From Flavobacteriaceae bacterium PS02293 (GTDB lineage: Bacteria; Bacteroidota; Bacteroidia; Flavobacteriales; Weeksellaceae): DNA of 64,000 bases. Under the pieces are notes generated by a model. That model was given only the letters and a program-made list of their open reading frames with translations. It had not been told where the DNA came from and did not search any database. Made by a program: the position numbers and the translations under genes. Below are positions 55,033-63,830 of this stretch, one piece after another. The stretch is taken from assembly GCA_029960045.1 (NCBI GenBank), contig JASCOV010000001.1, forward strand, positions 248,001 through 312,000, read 5' to 3'. Within the stretch, counting starts at the first letter, position 1. Each line of letters starts with the position of its first letter.

Positions 55033-55941
55033 TTAAAAACCTTCATTCGTCAATTCCATATTAACCATTGCTCCCGTCAAACTACCTGTGTAAACTGCAT
55101 TAGCAACGGCTCGCATCGGACTTGAATTATCGCCACAAGCAAATAATCCTACAACATTTGTTTTCTGAAATTGGTCAATTTTAATATGACCCATTTCTGT
55201 CATTTCACAACCCAACAATTCTGGAATATCAGAATGTTGTTTAAAAGGAAACGCTCCATAAATAGCTTCGAAATTCATAATTGTTCCATCTGATAAAATC
55301 AGACTTTCAACATTTCCGTTTTGATGCTTCAATTCGTCAATTTCAGTTTCGATAATTTTGATATTATTTTTTTCTAATTTCTGAAATTGTTCTTCTGTAA
55401 AATCGGCTTTACCTCTTGTGAAAATGGTAATGTCTTTTGTAAGATTATTGACCAATGATGAAATATGAAAACCACGTTCGCCATTCGCAATGATTCCTGT
55501 TTTTTTATTTTTAAATTCATAACCGTGGCAATACGGACAATGAATTAATGAAATTCCCCAGCATTCTTGGAAACCTTTGATATTTGGAACTTCATCGATA
55601 ATTCCTGTTGCAATAATTAATTTTTTTGAATTAAATTTTTCTCCATTTTCTGTGATAACTTCAAAACCATTTTCAATCTTTTTAGCTTCAATTGCTTTTC
55701 CTTGATGAGATTCTACCGTTTTATATTCTAAAACCTGGCTCTTCGATAATTCAGTAATTTCTTTTGGCGTTTTTCCGTCCTGCGTCAAAAAATTATGAGA
55801 ATGTGGCGTTTGCTCATTGCAGGGTTTTCCGCTGTCTATGATTAATGCTTTTCTCAAAGAACGCCCCAAAGACATTCCTGCCGAAAGACCCGCATAACTT
55901 CCTCCAATTATAATAACATCAAATTGATTTTGTCTTGTCAT
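55033..55941 (-). CDS. thioredoxin reductase-like NAD(P)/FAD-dependent oxidoreductase
   Basis: A protein of 302 residues. FAD site IIGGSYAGLSAGMSLGRS; redox pair CPYCHGYE near residue 135; NADPH loop GIIANGERGFH, which is degenerate compared with GGGDSA; second FAD contact GLFACGDNSSP. It belongs to the flavin disulfide reductase group close to TrxB but has substitutions typical of the diverged subfamily. The gene is divergent from a Fur-family regulator across a 77-nt gap that contains a candidate operator, so regulation by that protein is plausible. Confidence 0.88.
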   Translation of the reverse strand: MTRQNQFDVIIIGGSYAGLSAGMSLGRSLRKALIIDSGKPCNEQTPHSHNFLTQDGKTPKEITELSKSQVLEYKTVESHQGKAIEAKKIENGFEVITENGEKFNSKKLIIATGIIDEVPNIKGFQECWGISLIHCPYCHGYEFKNKKTGIIANGERGFHISSLVNNLTKDITIFTRGKADFTEEQFQKLEKNNIKIIETEIDELKHQNGNVESLILSDGTIMNFEAIYGAFPFKQHSDIPELLGCEMTEMGHIKIDQFQKTNVVGLFACGDNSSPMRAVANAVYTGSLTGAMVNMELTNEGF

Positions 55942-55993
55942 TTTAAATTATTTATGTCGTTTTATTTGTCAAAGTTAGGATTAATTTTTATTA

Positions 55994-56009
55994 TTGCAAC
56001 ATAATCGCA
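55994..56009. promoter_or_regulatory. candidate Fur/Zur-family operator
   Basis: TTGCAACATAATCGCA is an imperfect inverted repeat (TGC...GCA) 10 nt before the regulator's start codon, in the divergent promoter region. From memory it resembles TGCAAC-type Zur boxes of Bacteroidota; this is unverified. Confidence 0.4.
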
Positions 56010-56018
56010 TTAATAAAA

Positions 56019-56393
56019 ATGATAAGAAGAAATACGCCAGCAAAAGAAGCCGTTTTGAATTTGTTAACTCATAAAGCTAAAGCGATGAGTCAGGATTCTA
56101 TCGAGAAAAATATCAATATTGATATTGACAGAGCCACGATTTATCGAGTATTAAATAGATTTTGCGAAGACGGAATTCTCCACAGAATTGTTGCCGAAGA
56201 CGGAAAACAATATTTCGCTGTCTGCATCAAATGTGATGAAAAAAAACTGACAGACCATCATTTTCATTTCAGATGTACAAAATGCGAAACGATAGAATGT
56301 CTGCCAATTGAGGTTCAGTTTTCTTTGGACAAAGGATATTCTGTGGAAAGTGTGAATTGTATTTTGACTGGAGTTTGTAAGGATTGTGCTTGA
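56019..56393 (+). CDS. Fur family transcriptional regulator
   Basis: A protein of 124 residues. N-terminal winged helix (AKEAVLNLLTHKAKAMSQDSI, RATIYRVLNRFCEDGILHRI). C-terminal metal domain with DHHFHFRCTKCETIECLPIEV and a second CxxC pair GVCKDC, a structural zinc site. The histidine cluster before the first CxxC is the sensing region. It is short compared with Fur/Zur of about 140-150 residues. The specific metal or peroxide signal cannot be fixed from sequence; the neighbouring operator would favour a Zur-like role. Confidence 0.88.
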   Translation: MIRRNTPAKEAVLNLLTHKAKAMSQDSIEKNINIDIDRATIYRVLNRFCEDGILHRIVAEDGKQYFAVCIKCDEKKLTDHHFHFRCTKCETIECLPIEVQFSLDKGYSVESVNCILTGVCKDCA

Positions 56394-56400
56394 TGAAAAT

Positions 56401-57264
56401 TTAATTAATTTTTTCTATTTGTCCTACACTCAATAATGTTGATTTGCTTATTGTTTCATTATCAACTCCATATTTTTTTAGATTACTTACAATTTGTTTA
56501 ATGCTAATTTTATTTGCTGATTGATTATAATAACTAGAACCATATTGAACGAATATTTGGTCAATTGTTATGACTTTCATCTTGGCAATTTTGGCAATTT
56601 GTTCAACCGCTTTTATTACATTTATATCAGATAAATTTGATATTCCAAATTCATAATCCAAAATTTCTTTAACTCTTTGGTCAGGTTTTATAGTGTCAGC
56701 ACCATAAACCATTCTTAAATGTTGAAAAGTTGCAATAGCAATATTAGGAATAGAACCAATAAAATCTTTTTTGTAATTGAAAATATCGGCATTTTTTGCC
56801 CATTGTTTCATTAAATCAAAATCGTCCTTGTAGCTAGGAATTATTTCTTTTAGGTTATTAATTTTTAAAAGAACATTTTTTAAAGTATTGTATTTTTTTT
56901 CATCTTTATGTCCCCAAAATAAATAGAACTCTTGCTTTGTTTGTGAGTTTATAATTTTATTAAGCTCGTCAAAATTCTTTAAGTCAGGATACTCTTCCTG
57001 TATTCTGTTAATATTAGGTTCTACAACTTTGTTGTAATTTCTATTGGCTGCCAAAATAACATCAATCAATGCTATTGCAGGTTTTACAGAAGACCTATTG
57101 GAATAATTCAAAGTTGATTTTTGTGCTGATTCCAAAATTGGAATATTGCTAAATGTTTTATAACCGTGTCCAGTTATGGTCAGTTCTCTACTTCCTAAAT
57201 ATTTTAGCTTTTCGAGGATTTCATATTCAGAAATATGATTTAAAATATCAAATTCTTTTTTCAT
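56401..57264 (-). CDS. uncharacterised protein with possible HhH-GPD glycosylase-like fold
   Basis: A protein of 287 residues, all-helical and lysine/asparagine-rich, no export signal. The region FIGSIPNIAIATFQHLRMVYGADTI followed by KPDQRVKEIL resembles the helix-hairpin-helix plus conserved Asp of base-excision glycosylases, and IDQIFVQYGSSYY looks like their last helix. The expected Lys or strong GPD loop is missing, so this is only a suggestion. The DNA is AT-rich with AT-only intergenic borders, unlike the neighbours, hinting at acquisition. ATG at 57264 is used (57267 is TTG). Confidence 0.55.
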   Translation of the reverse strand: MKKEFDILNHISEYEILEKLKYLGSRELTITGHGYKTFSNIPILESAQKSTLNYSNRSSVKPAIALIDVILAANRNYNKVVEPNINRIQEEYPDLKNFDELNKIINSQTKQEFYLFWGHKDEKKYNTLKNVLLKINNLKEIIPSYKDDFDLMKQWAKNADIFNYKKDFIGSIPNIAIATFQHLRMVYGADTIKPDQRVKEILDYEFGISNLSDINVIKAVEQIAKIAKMKVITIDQIFVQYGSSYYNQSANKISIKQIVSNLKKYGVDNETISKSTLLSVGQIEKIN

Positions 57265-57276
57265 CAATTTTTACTT

Positions 57277-57840
57277 TCAAACTTTTAAAACCCCACGAAA
57301 ACCTCTCGCTGCATAATAAGATTCCGCGCCGTTGTGATAGAGGAAAATCGTGTTATAACGATTATCACAGAAAACAGCACCGCCTAATTTTCTGATTTCG
57401 TCAGGAGTTTTTATCCAGCTCGAAGTTTTCAAATCAAAGTTTCCAAGCGTTTGTAATTCTCTGTACTGTTTTTCATTCAAAATCTCAATTCCGATTTCAT
57501 TAGCTAAATCAATGGCGCTGTTCGCAGGTTTATTTTCCTTTCTGGAGTCCAATGCTTTTCGGTCATAGCAAAGACTTCTTCTGCCTTTTGGACTTTCTGC
57601 GGAACAATCTATGAAAAAATATTCATTTGTTTTTTTATCGTGGCCAACAACATCTGGTTCGCCTTCTGTTCTTTCCATCTCGTTGAGTGACCAAAGGTTT
57701 TCGGGACTTGATTCTAGTTTTTTCTGAACATCTTCCCATTTGATATTTTCGTGACGTTTCGGATTTTTTTCGAAGCGGGTTTTGAGGATTTGGATTAACT
57801 CTTCCTGTTGTTCTGTTGAAAGTTGAAGTTTATTTTTCAT
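57277..57840 (-). CDS. DUF4256 domain-containing protein
   Basis: A cytosolic protein of 187 residues. Family hallmarks are RFEKNPKRHENIKWEDVQKKL, MERTEGEPDVV, YFFIDCSAESPKGRRSLCYD and FLYHNGAESYYAARGFRG. The family is widespread and uncharacterised. It is on the same strand as the gene downstream, with 12 nt between, so they may share a transcript. Confidence 0.85.
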   Translation of the reverse strand: MKNKLQLSTEQQEELIQILKTRFEKNPKRHENIKWEDVQKKLESSPENLWSLNEMERTEGEPDVVGHDKKTNEYFFIDCSAESPKGRRSLCYDRKALDSRKENKPANSAIDLANEIGIEILNEKQYRELQTLGNFDLKTSSWIKTPDEIRKLGGAVFCDNRYNTIFLYHNGAESYYAARGFRGVLKV

Positions 57841-57867
57841 ATTGATTAGTTGCTTTTGGATAAAAAT

Positions 57868-57950
57868 ATTTCTCTCACAGATTTAGCAAATTACGCAAAT
57901 CTACTTTATTGTATTAATCTGCAAGATTTGCAAAATCAGCGAGAGCTTAA
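57868..57950 (-). repeat. degenerate intergenic repeat (AAATCTGCGAGA words)
   Basis: Contains AAATTTGC/GCAAATC and CTCTCGCTGATTTTGCAAATCTTGC on the minus strand, partly self-complementary with TTTGCTAAATCTGTGAGAG. The same words occur before lysS. Confidence 0.5.
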
Positions 57951-57956
57951 ATCTTT

Positions 57957-58532
57957 TTAATCGTTCATTCCTTTTCCGTCAAGAATACTTGGGATAGATT
58001 TTTCGATTCTGGATTCTCTGGTTTTGGATTGTTTTGGTGCAGAAAAATGAAACAGATAAGCGCGCTGTCTTCCTGGAGTTAAAGATTCGAAAGCAGATTT
58101 TAATTCGGGATTTTCATTTAGTTTAATTTGAAATTCTTCTGGAATTGGCGTTGCTTCTCTTTTGATTTCTACTTTTTCTCCTCGTTCTTCTATTTCAATA
58201 GCATCAAAAATATAATCTTTGATAACTGATTTTTTACCCAAAATATCCTGAACATTTTCAAATCGCATTTGTCTTCCGGCTTGTGTATTTTCTCCCATTT
58301 TGACAAGAAGATGCTCGGAATCTTTCATAATTCCACCTTTGAAAAACAAGAGCGCAAAATATTCTTTAAAACCCTGAATAATCACAATATTCTTGCCTTG
58401 AAAAGAATAACACGGTTTCCCCCATTTGAAATCTTCTGCCAATTGACAATCCAGAATAATGGTTCTCAAAGCATTCATCTCGTCTTTCCATTGTTTAGAT
58501 TCGTTTATATGTTCATCAACTTTTGGATTCAT
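57957..58532 (-). CDS. YdeI/OmpD-associated family protein
   Basis: A protein of 191 residues. The N-terminal half is the DUF1801-type fold (MNPKVDEHINESKQWKDEM, DFKWGKPCYSFQGKNIVII), and the C-terminal block ESLTPGRQRAYLFHFSAPKQSKTRESRIEK is the YdeI signature. Function unknown; some relatives bind small ligands or peptides. ATG at 58532 is used because the longer frame starts at TTG inside the promoter. Confidence 0.87.
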   Translation of the reverse strand: MNPKVDEHINESKQWKDEMNALRTIILDCQLAEDFKWGKPCYSFQGKNIVIIQGFKEYFALLFFKGGIMKDSEHLLVKMGENTQAGRQMRFENVQDILGKKSVIKDYIFDAIEIEERGEKVEIKREATPIPEEFQIKLNENPELKSAFESLTPGRQRAYLFHFSAPKQSKTRESRIEKSIPSILDGKGMND

Positions 58533-58550
58533 TGCAAGTTTATATTTTCC

Positions 58551-58558
58551 CAAATTTA
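58551..58558 (-). promoter_or_regulatory. -7 box of the YdeI-family gene
   Basis: TAAATTTG on the minus strand, 18 nt before the start codon. Confidence 0.5.
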
Positions 58559-58644
58559 ATTAAAATTCGATTTTATCAATAAAAATTAATTTTGGATGTA
58601 ACATTAATGTTATTTCGGTTGTCTTATAAGCAAAACAAATAACA

Positions 58645-60825
58645 ATGAGGTCAGCATTAACCTTGCTAGGATTACTTTCTATTACAATCGCATTTGCCCA
58701 AACCAAAGACACTTTAAAATCCAAAGAAATAGAGTCGGTTACAATCATCGCTAAAAAACCAACAGTCGAAAGCAAAGCCGACAGAACGGTTTTCAATGTC
58801 GCAAACAGTTCTATTTTGGCAGGAAATACAACTTGGGATATCGTGAGAATGACGCCTTTGGTAAGCATCGATAACAATGATAATGTAAAAGCAGAAGGAG
58901 AATCGGTAACGGTTTACATCAACGATAGAAAATCGGTTTTTACAGGAAAAGAACTTAAAGAATATCTCAAAACAATTCCCGCTGATAACCTAATGAAAAT
59001 TGAGGTCATCACAAGTCCATCTTCTCGTTACGAAGCGACTGGAGCGGTTATTAATATCGTTCTGAAAAAGCGTGATGATGAAGGTTTGAAAGGAAGTGTT
59101 TCCCTTACTAACACGCAAAATACTAAGAATAATCAATACGGAAGTTTGAATCTGAATTATCATAAAAAGAACTTTACACAAACGTTTACAGGAAGTTATA
59201 GTGACAATGTTTTCGTATCAAAAAGCTCTAACGATTATTCTTATTACGCTAACAAAGACAGACAGTTAATTGATTCGGAAACGCCTTACAAGAGCAAAAA
59301 TCCATCTTTTTCATCTACTTCAGAATTTGAACTGAATGATAAAAATAATGTTGGTCTTGTTCTGGAATATTTCCGTGGAGACAACAGTTATGATTCCAAT
59401 TCGTACACAAAAATTTATGATGATGGAAATTTCAAAATAGCGAATTATCAAAATATGCTTGGTAAGAATCTTAATAATACATTAGGAACCAATTTGTTCT
59501 ACAAATATTATGATAAAGAAAAGAACAAGATTCTGGATGTCAATCTTGGAATTAATTACGACACAGGAGACGCCTCAACCGATAGGTTACTTAAAAGTTC
59601 CAATGTTTCAAATATAAAACCGGAAGAATGGGAAAAAATTCCAGCGACTGAACAAACATTGATTAATTCTGATACTCAAAACAGAAATTATTATATAAAA
59701 GTAGATTTCACAACACCCCTTGGTAAAGGTGGAACTCTCGAAGTTGGTGGAAAAGCGAATTTCAATAATAATGTGATTCCGAATATGTATCAAGATTTGA
59801 TTCAAAATACCAGACTGACAAGTGATTTCCATTACACAGATAATATCAATTCACTTTATTTCAATTACAGCAAAACGTTTTTTGAAAAATTGGAAACAAG
59901 AGTTGGTTTGCGTTATGAACATATCGATTATAAAATCAGAGAAAATGTAGGAAACCAAGGAAGAAAGGATTCTTATGGAACATTTTTACCAAATCTATTA
60001 GTGAAATATGCTTTCTCTCCGAATTACGATTTGAGTTTAACTTACAATCACAATCTTTGGAGACCTTGGTTTTCGGAATTCAATCCTTTTGAAGTGCCAA
60101 ACAACAACGGAATCTTTTACCGAGGAAATATGGAACTTCTTCCAAATCCAAGTGACAGAGTGGTTTTGAAATTTGGTTTGTTCAAAAAGTATTTCATCTC
60201 AGCGAGATATATGTTTACCGACCAGGATTATTGGGAGAATTATTCACAAGAAACTGACGCAAATGGAAATTTAAAAACGATTGTTTTCCCGGATAACTTC
60301 AAAGGGAAAGTCGAGAAGTTCTATTTGTTTGCCAATACTAATCAGAATCTTTTCAAGAATAAACTGAATGTCAACTTCGGAATCGGCTGGTATTATATTG
60401 ATAACAGCGATTTCAATACAAGAAATAATTTGAATTCCGAGAATAATTATATCAGTTATGTTGGTGGTTCAACCAATCTTTCTTATACCAATTTATTCAA
60501 TAAAAATATTAATTTGAGTGCTTGGATGAGTGTTGATAATCAAAATAATGGAAACTCTGTAGCGAATAAATATAACTATTTCCATAATTTTTCTGTGACC
60601 AAAATTTTCCAGGGAGCACAGATAGAAACCAGCTTACAGTTTATGAATATCTTCAAAAGACCAAGTATGACCACGACAACTTACAGTCAAATTGGGACTT
60701 TCAAAAACTATAACAGATGGGACTGGTACGGCGTTTCTCTGACATTTGTGAAGCGTTTCGGAAACCAAAAAGTAAAAGAAAATACCAAAACCGATGTCGA
60801 GAAAAATTCCGGCGGAGGTAAATAG
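58645..60825 (+). CDS. TonB-dependent receptor-like outer-membrane beta-barrel protein
   Basis: A protein of 726 residues with the signal peptide MRSALTLLGLLSITIAFAQ. A plug-like domain follows (ADRTVFNVANSSILAGNTTW, DIVRMTPLVSIDNNDNV, MKIEVITSPSSRYEATGAVINIVLKK), then a large barrel with many aromatic-ended strands up to a C-terminal GVSLTFVKRFGNQKVKENTK tail. No N-terminal carboxypeptidase-like domain is present. This matches the outer-membrane barrel family PF14905. A TonB box is not obvious. The substrate is unknown; no SusD partner is adjacent. Confidence 0.88.
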   Translation: MRSALTLLGLLSITIAFAQTKDTLKSKEIESVTIIAKKPTVESKADRTVFNVANSSILAGNTTWDIVRMTPLVSIDNNDNVKAEGESVTVYINDRKSVFTGKELKEYLKTIPADNLMKIEVITSPSSRYEATGAVINIVLKKRDDEGLKGSVSLTNTQNTKNNQYGSLNLNYHKKNFTQTFTGSYSDNVFVSKSSNDYSYYANKDRQLIDSETPYKSKNPSFSSTSEFELNDKNNVGLVLEYFRGDNSYDSNSYTKIYDDGNFKIANYQNMLGKNLNNTLGTNLFYKYYDKEKNKILDVNLGINYDTGDASTDRLLKSSNVSNIKPEEWEKIPATEQTLINSDTQNRNYYIKVDFTTPLGKGGTLEVGGKANFNNNVIPNMYQDLIQNTRLTSDFHYTDNINSLYFNYSKTFFEKLETRVGLRYEHIDYKIRENVGNQGRKDSYGTFLPNLLVKYAFSPNYDLSLTYNHNLWRPWFSEFNPFEVPNNNGIFYRGNMELLPNPSDRVVLKFGLFKKYFISARYMFTDQDYWENYSQETDANGNLKTIVFPDNFKGKVEKFYLFANTNQNLFKNKLNVNFGIGWYYIDNSDFNTRNNLNSENNYISYVGGSTNLSYTNLFNKNINLSAWMSVDNQNNGNSVANKYNYFHNFSVTKIFQGAQIETSLQFMNIFKRPSMTTTTYSQIGTFKNYNRWDWYGVSLTFVKRFGNQKVKENTKTDVEKNSGGGK

Positions 60826-60849
60826 AATTGTTAAATTTTATATTGAAGA

Positions 60850-60876
60850 GAACGGGCTTTTTGCTCGTTCTTTTTG
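60850..60876 (+). terminator. terminator of the barrel gene
   Basis: GAACGGGC / GCTCGTTC (one G-T) around TTTTT, then T-run. Confidence 0.85.
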
Positions 60877-60889
60877 TTTAATAAATATC

Positions 60890-60966
60890 CTTCGACTCCG
60901 CTCAGGATGACAATGTTTATATTGGACGTTGAATTATTAGCAGTGTCAGACTGAGCGGAGTCGAAG
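60890..60966. repeat. intergenic inverted repeat (TTCGACTCCGCTCAG family)
   Basis: TTCGACTCCGCTCAG at one end and CTGAGCGGAGTCGAA at the other, with inner TGACA/TGTCA, form a perfect long stem. Relatives are at 2975, 38379 and 63735. Confidence 0.8.
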
Positions 60967-61022
60967 TCTTTTGCGCCTTTAAATATTGAATTGAATCATT
61001 TCTTGTGCCTTTGTGTTAAAAA
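60967..61022 (+). repeat. degenerate intergenic repeat (TTTTGCGCCTTT / GTGCCTTTGTGTTA words)
   Basis: The words TTGCGCCTTT and TTGTGCCTTTGTGTTAAAA match those before lysS and the DUF2400 gene. No coding or hairpin potential. Confidence 0.4.
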
Positions 61023-61073
61023 GTTCTTCCAAACTTTAATATAAATTTCACACCTCAAAACTTTTGAAAGCCG

Positions 61074-61081
61074 TAAATTTG
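61074..61081 (+). promoter_or_regulatory. -7 box of pafA
   Basis: TAAATTTG, 23 nt before the start codon. Confidence 0.5.
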
Positions 61082-61104
61082 GGCTCAATAAAAAGTAAAA
61101 TTCA

Positions 61105-62787
61105 ATGTTCAGAAAAATTCAAATATTTTTAGTTGCAACTATTGCGATTGGAAATGTAGATGCACAAAAGATAAAACTTAAAAGTGAAACTCCTGAGGTT
61201 CAGAAAACAAAATTAAATTCGATAGCAAGACCAAAGTTGGTTGTTGGTTTGGTAATAGACCAGATGAGATGGGATTATCTTTATCGTTATTATAACAAAT
61301 TCGGGAACGATGGTTTTAAAAGACTTTTGAACACTGGGTATTCTCTTAACAATGTCAATATTCCTTATGTTCCAACGGTAACGGCTCTTGGACACACTTC
61401 CATTTATACAGGTTCGGTTCCTGCGATTCACGGGATTGCTGGAAACGATTGGACGGACAAAGAAACTGGAAAAAATGTCTATTGTACAACGGACGAAAGT
61501 GTACAACCTGTCGGAACTACTAATGTAAAGGTTGGAAGTCATTCTCCCAAAAATCTTTGGTCGACAACTGTTACAGACGAATTGAGATTAGCAACCAATT
61601 TTCAAGGAAAAGTGATTGGAGTTTCATTGAAAGATAGAGCTTCCATTTTACCAGCTGGTCACACGCCAAACGGTGCTTTTTGGTTTGATGATTCTACAGG
61701 AGATTTCATCACGAGTACTTATTATATGAATGAACTTCCCGAATGGATTAAGGCTTTCAATTCTCAGAATCTTCCTGATAAATTGGTGGCGAATGGTTGG
61801 AATACCTTGTTGCCAATCAATCAATATACAGAAAGTTCTCCAGACAATTCAGCTTGGGAAGGTCTTTTGGGAAGTGCAAAGACACCCACATTTCCTTACA
61901 GCAATTTACCTGCAGATTACCAATCGAGAAAAGATAATATCAGATATACACCTTTCGGAAATACTTTGACTTTGAAGTTGGCAGAAGCTTCTGTAGAAGG
62001 AGAAAATTTGGGAAGTGATGATATTACGGATATTTTGGCAATTAATATCGCTTCAACAGATTATGCAGGTCATAAATTTGGTCCAAATTCCATAGAGGTA
62101 GAAGATGTTTATTTAAGACTTGACCAGGATTTAGGCGAATTTTTCAAATATCTTGATAAGAAAGTTGGTAAAGGACAGTATACAGTTTTCCTTTCTGCAG
62201 ACCACGGAGGCGCACATTCTGTTGATTTTTTGAAAGAACATAAAATTGCTACAGGTTTCTTTGGCGAAGGAATGGAAAAAAATATCACTGCAAAATTGAA
62301 GGATAAATTCGGAGTTGATAAATTGATTAATGGAGTTGATAATTATCAAGTTTATTTTGACAGAAAACTGATTGCTGACAACAAATTAGACCTTGAAACC
62401 ATCAAAGCTTTTGCAATTAGCGAACTTGAAAAAGACCCGACAGTTTTGTACGCAGTTTCTACAATCAAAGTTCAGGAAGCTACAATTCCAGAACCAATTA
62501 AACAAAGAATCATCAACGGAATCAATAGAGAAAGAAGTGGAGATATCCAATTGATTTCTCACGATTCTATGTTGCCAACTTATGCGAAAAAAGGAACAAC
62601 TCACAGTGTTTGGAATTCTTATGATGCGCATATTCCTTTGATTTTTATGGGTTGGGGAATCAATCAAGGAGAAAGTAACAAACCGTATTTTATGACGGAT
62701 ATTGCACCAACCGTTTCTGCATTGTTGCATATTCAGTTTCCAAGTGGAAATGTTGGAAATCCTATTACGGAAGTGATTGGAAGATAG
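61105..62787 (+). CDS. pafA: alkaline phosphatase PafA-type
   Basis: A protein of 560 residues, periplasmic by a signal peptide (...ATIAIGNVDAQ). It matches the Elizabethkingia meningoseptica PafA almost domain for domain. Catalytic residues can be placed with a constant offset of 14 from my memory of PafA numbering: Asp52 (IDQMRWDYLY), the threonine nucleophile Thr93 (VPTVTALGHTS), Asn114, and Lys176/Arg178 (SLKDRAS). Late metal ligands are in STDYAGHKFGP, ADHGGAHS and KKGTTHSVWNSYDAH. PafA hydrolyses phosphate monoesters without phosphate inhibition. It is a single gene between repeat-rich gaps. Confidence 0.95.
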   Translation: MFRKIQIFLVATIAIGNVDAQKIKLKSETPEVQKTKLNSIARPKLVVGLVIDQMRWDYLYRYYNKFGNDGFKRLLNTGYSLNNVNIPYVPTVTALGHTSIYTGSVPAIHGIAGNDWTDKETGKNVYCTTDESVQPVGTTNVKVGSHSPKNLWSTTVTDELRLATNFQGKVIGVSLKDRASILPAGHTPNGAFWFDDSTGDFITSTYYMNELPEWIKAFNSQNLPDKLVANGWNTLLPINQYTESSPDNSAWEGLLGSAKTPTFPYSNLPADYQSRKDNIRYTPFGNTLTLKLAEASVEGENLGSDDITDILAINIASTDYAGHKFGPNSIEVEDVYLRLDQDLGEFFKYLDKKVGKGQYTVFLSADHGGAHSVDFLKEHKIATGFFGEGMEKNITAKLKDKFGVDKLINGVDNYQVYFDRKLIADNKLDLETIKAFAISELEKDPTVLYAVSTIKVQEATIPEPIKQRIINGINRERSGDIQLISHDSMLPTYAKKGTTHSVWNSYDAHIPLIFMGWGINQGESNKPYFMTDIAPTVSALLHIQFPSGNVGNPITEVIGR

Positions 62788-62812
62788 TTTTAATAAAATA
62801 TAAACATCATAT

Positions 62813-62860
62813 TTGTCATTCTAAAAGAATCTATGCATCGAGATTTTTTCAGAGTGACAA
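62813..62860. repeat. intergenic palindrome (TTGTCATTC family), degenerate
   Basis: TTGTCATTCTAAAAGAATCT and AGATTTTTTCAGAGTGACAA are imperfect complements; same plan as 23568-23616. Confidence 0.6.
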
Positions 62861-62884
62861 TTTTTTTATAAATGATAATAGTAA

Positions 62885-62965
62885 GCTTTTATAAGTTTTA
62901 CGCCTTTGTGAACTTAATTGCGTAAAGAATTCAAATAAACTTTGTGCGCTTTGTGTTCAAAAAAC
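62885..62965 (+). repeat. degenerate intergenic repeat (ACGCCTTTGTGAAC / GCGCTTTGTGTTC words)
   Basis: TTTTACGCCTTTGTGAAC and TGTGCGCTTTGTGTTCAAA, immediately upstream of the DUF2400 gene, parallel the words before lysS. Confidence 0.5.
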
Positions 62966-62978
62966 GATTAATGGAATT

Positions 62979-63710
62979 ATGAATTTAAAAGAAAAAGACA
63001 TCTTCGATTTGCTGAACGAAAAAGCAGAACTCTACAATTCTCCAGATTTTATTACCGATGACCCAATTCAGATTCCGCATCGTTTTTATTTGAAACAAGA
63101 TATTGAAATTGCTGGTTTTCTGTCTGCAAGTATCGCTTGGGGAAACCGAAAATCTATCATCAATGACGCAAACAAAATGATGGAATTAATGGGTAATTCA
63201 CCGTACGATTTTGTAATGAATTTTACTGATTCTGATTTGGGCAGAGTTCCACAAAAAGCTATTCACAGAACTTTCAATCACGAAGATTTTATTTTCTTTT
63301 TAAAGAATTTCAGACGGATTTATACTCAATTTGAAAGTCTGGAAGATGCTTTTCTAATCAATGAAAATGAAACTAATTTCTCTCATTCGATTGAGCGTTT
63401 CCGAAATCATTTCATCTCTGAAAAACATCGAGGACAAAAACACGTGAGTTCGCCTTACAAAAATTCGGCGTCGAAAAGATTGATTATGTTTCTGCGTTGG
63501 ATGGTTCGGAAAGATAAGAAAGGTGTTGATTTTGGAATTTGGGAAAAGATTGAACCGAAGTTTTTATCTGTTCCTTTGGATGTTCATACGGCTAATATTT
63601 CCAGAAAATTAGGAATCTTAACCAGAAAACAAAACGATTGGAAAGCTGATGACCCAGCAGTTTATGACTTTGCTTTGTTTGGATTAGGTGTTTCTAAAGA
63701 ATTTGAATAG
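62979..63710 (+). CDS. TIGR02757 (DUF2400) family protein
   Basis: A cytosolic protein of 243 residues with family motifs FITDDPIQIPHRF, DIEIAGFLSASIAWGNRKSI, SASKRLIMFLRWMVRKDKKGVDFGIW and PLDVHTANISRKLGI. The last two resemble the helix-hairpin-helix/Asp segment of DNA glycosylases, to which the family may be distantly related. Function is not established. Confidence 0.88.
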   Translation: MNLKEKDIFDLLNEKAELYNSPDFITDDPIQIPHRFYLKQDIEIAGFLSASIAWGNRKSIINDANKMMELMGNSPYDFVMNFTDSDLGRVPQKAIHRTFNHEDFIFFLKNFRRIYTQFESLEDAFLINENETNFSHSIERFRNHFISEKHRGQKHVSSPYKNSASKRLIMFLRWMVRKDKKGVDFGIWEKIEPKFLSVPLDVHTANISRKLGILTRKQNDWKADDPAVYDFALFGLGVSKEFE

Positions 63711-63734
63711 AATAAAATGTTTCAGAAAAAAAGT

Positions 63735-63811
63735 CTTAGACTCCGCTCAGATTGACATCGCTAAAATTCTAACATTTAGTATTAGATGTCACACTGAGCG
63801 GAGTCGAAGTG
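63735..63811. repeat. intergenic inverted repeat (CTGAGC/TCGAAG family)
   Basis: AGACTCCGCTCAG and CACTGAGCGGAGTCGAAGT form a stem. Interior words GACATCGCT, TTTAGTATTAGA and GTCACACTGAGC match 2975-3054. Confidence 0.8.
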
Positions 63812-63830
63812 TTTTGTGGTTTTAAAAAAA

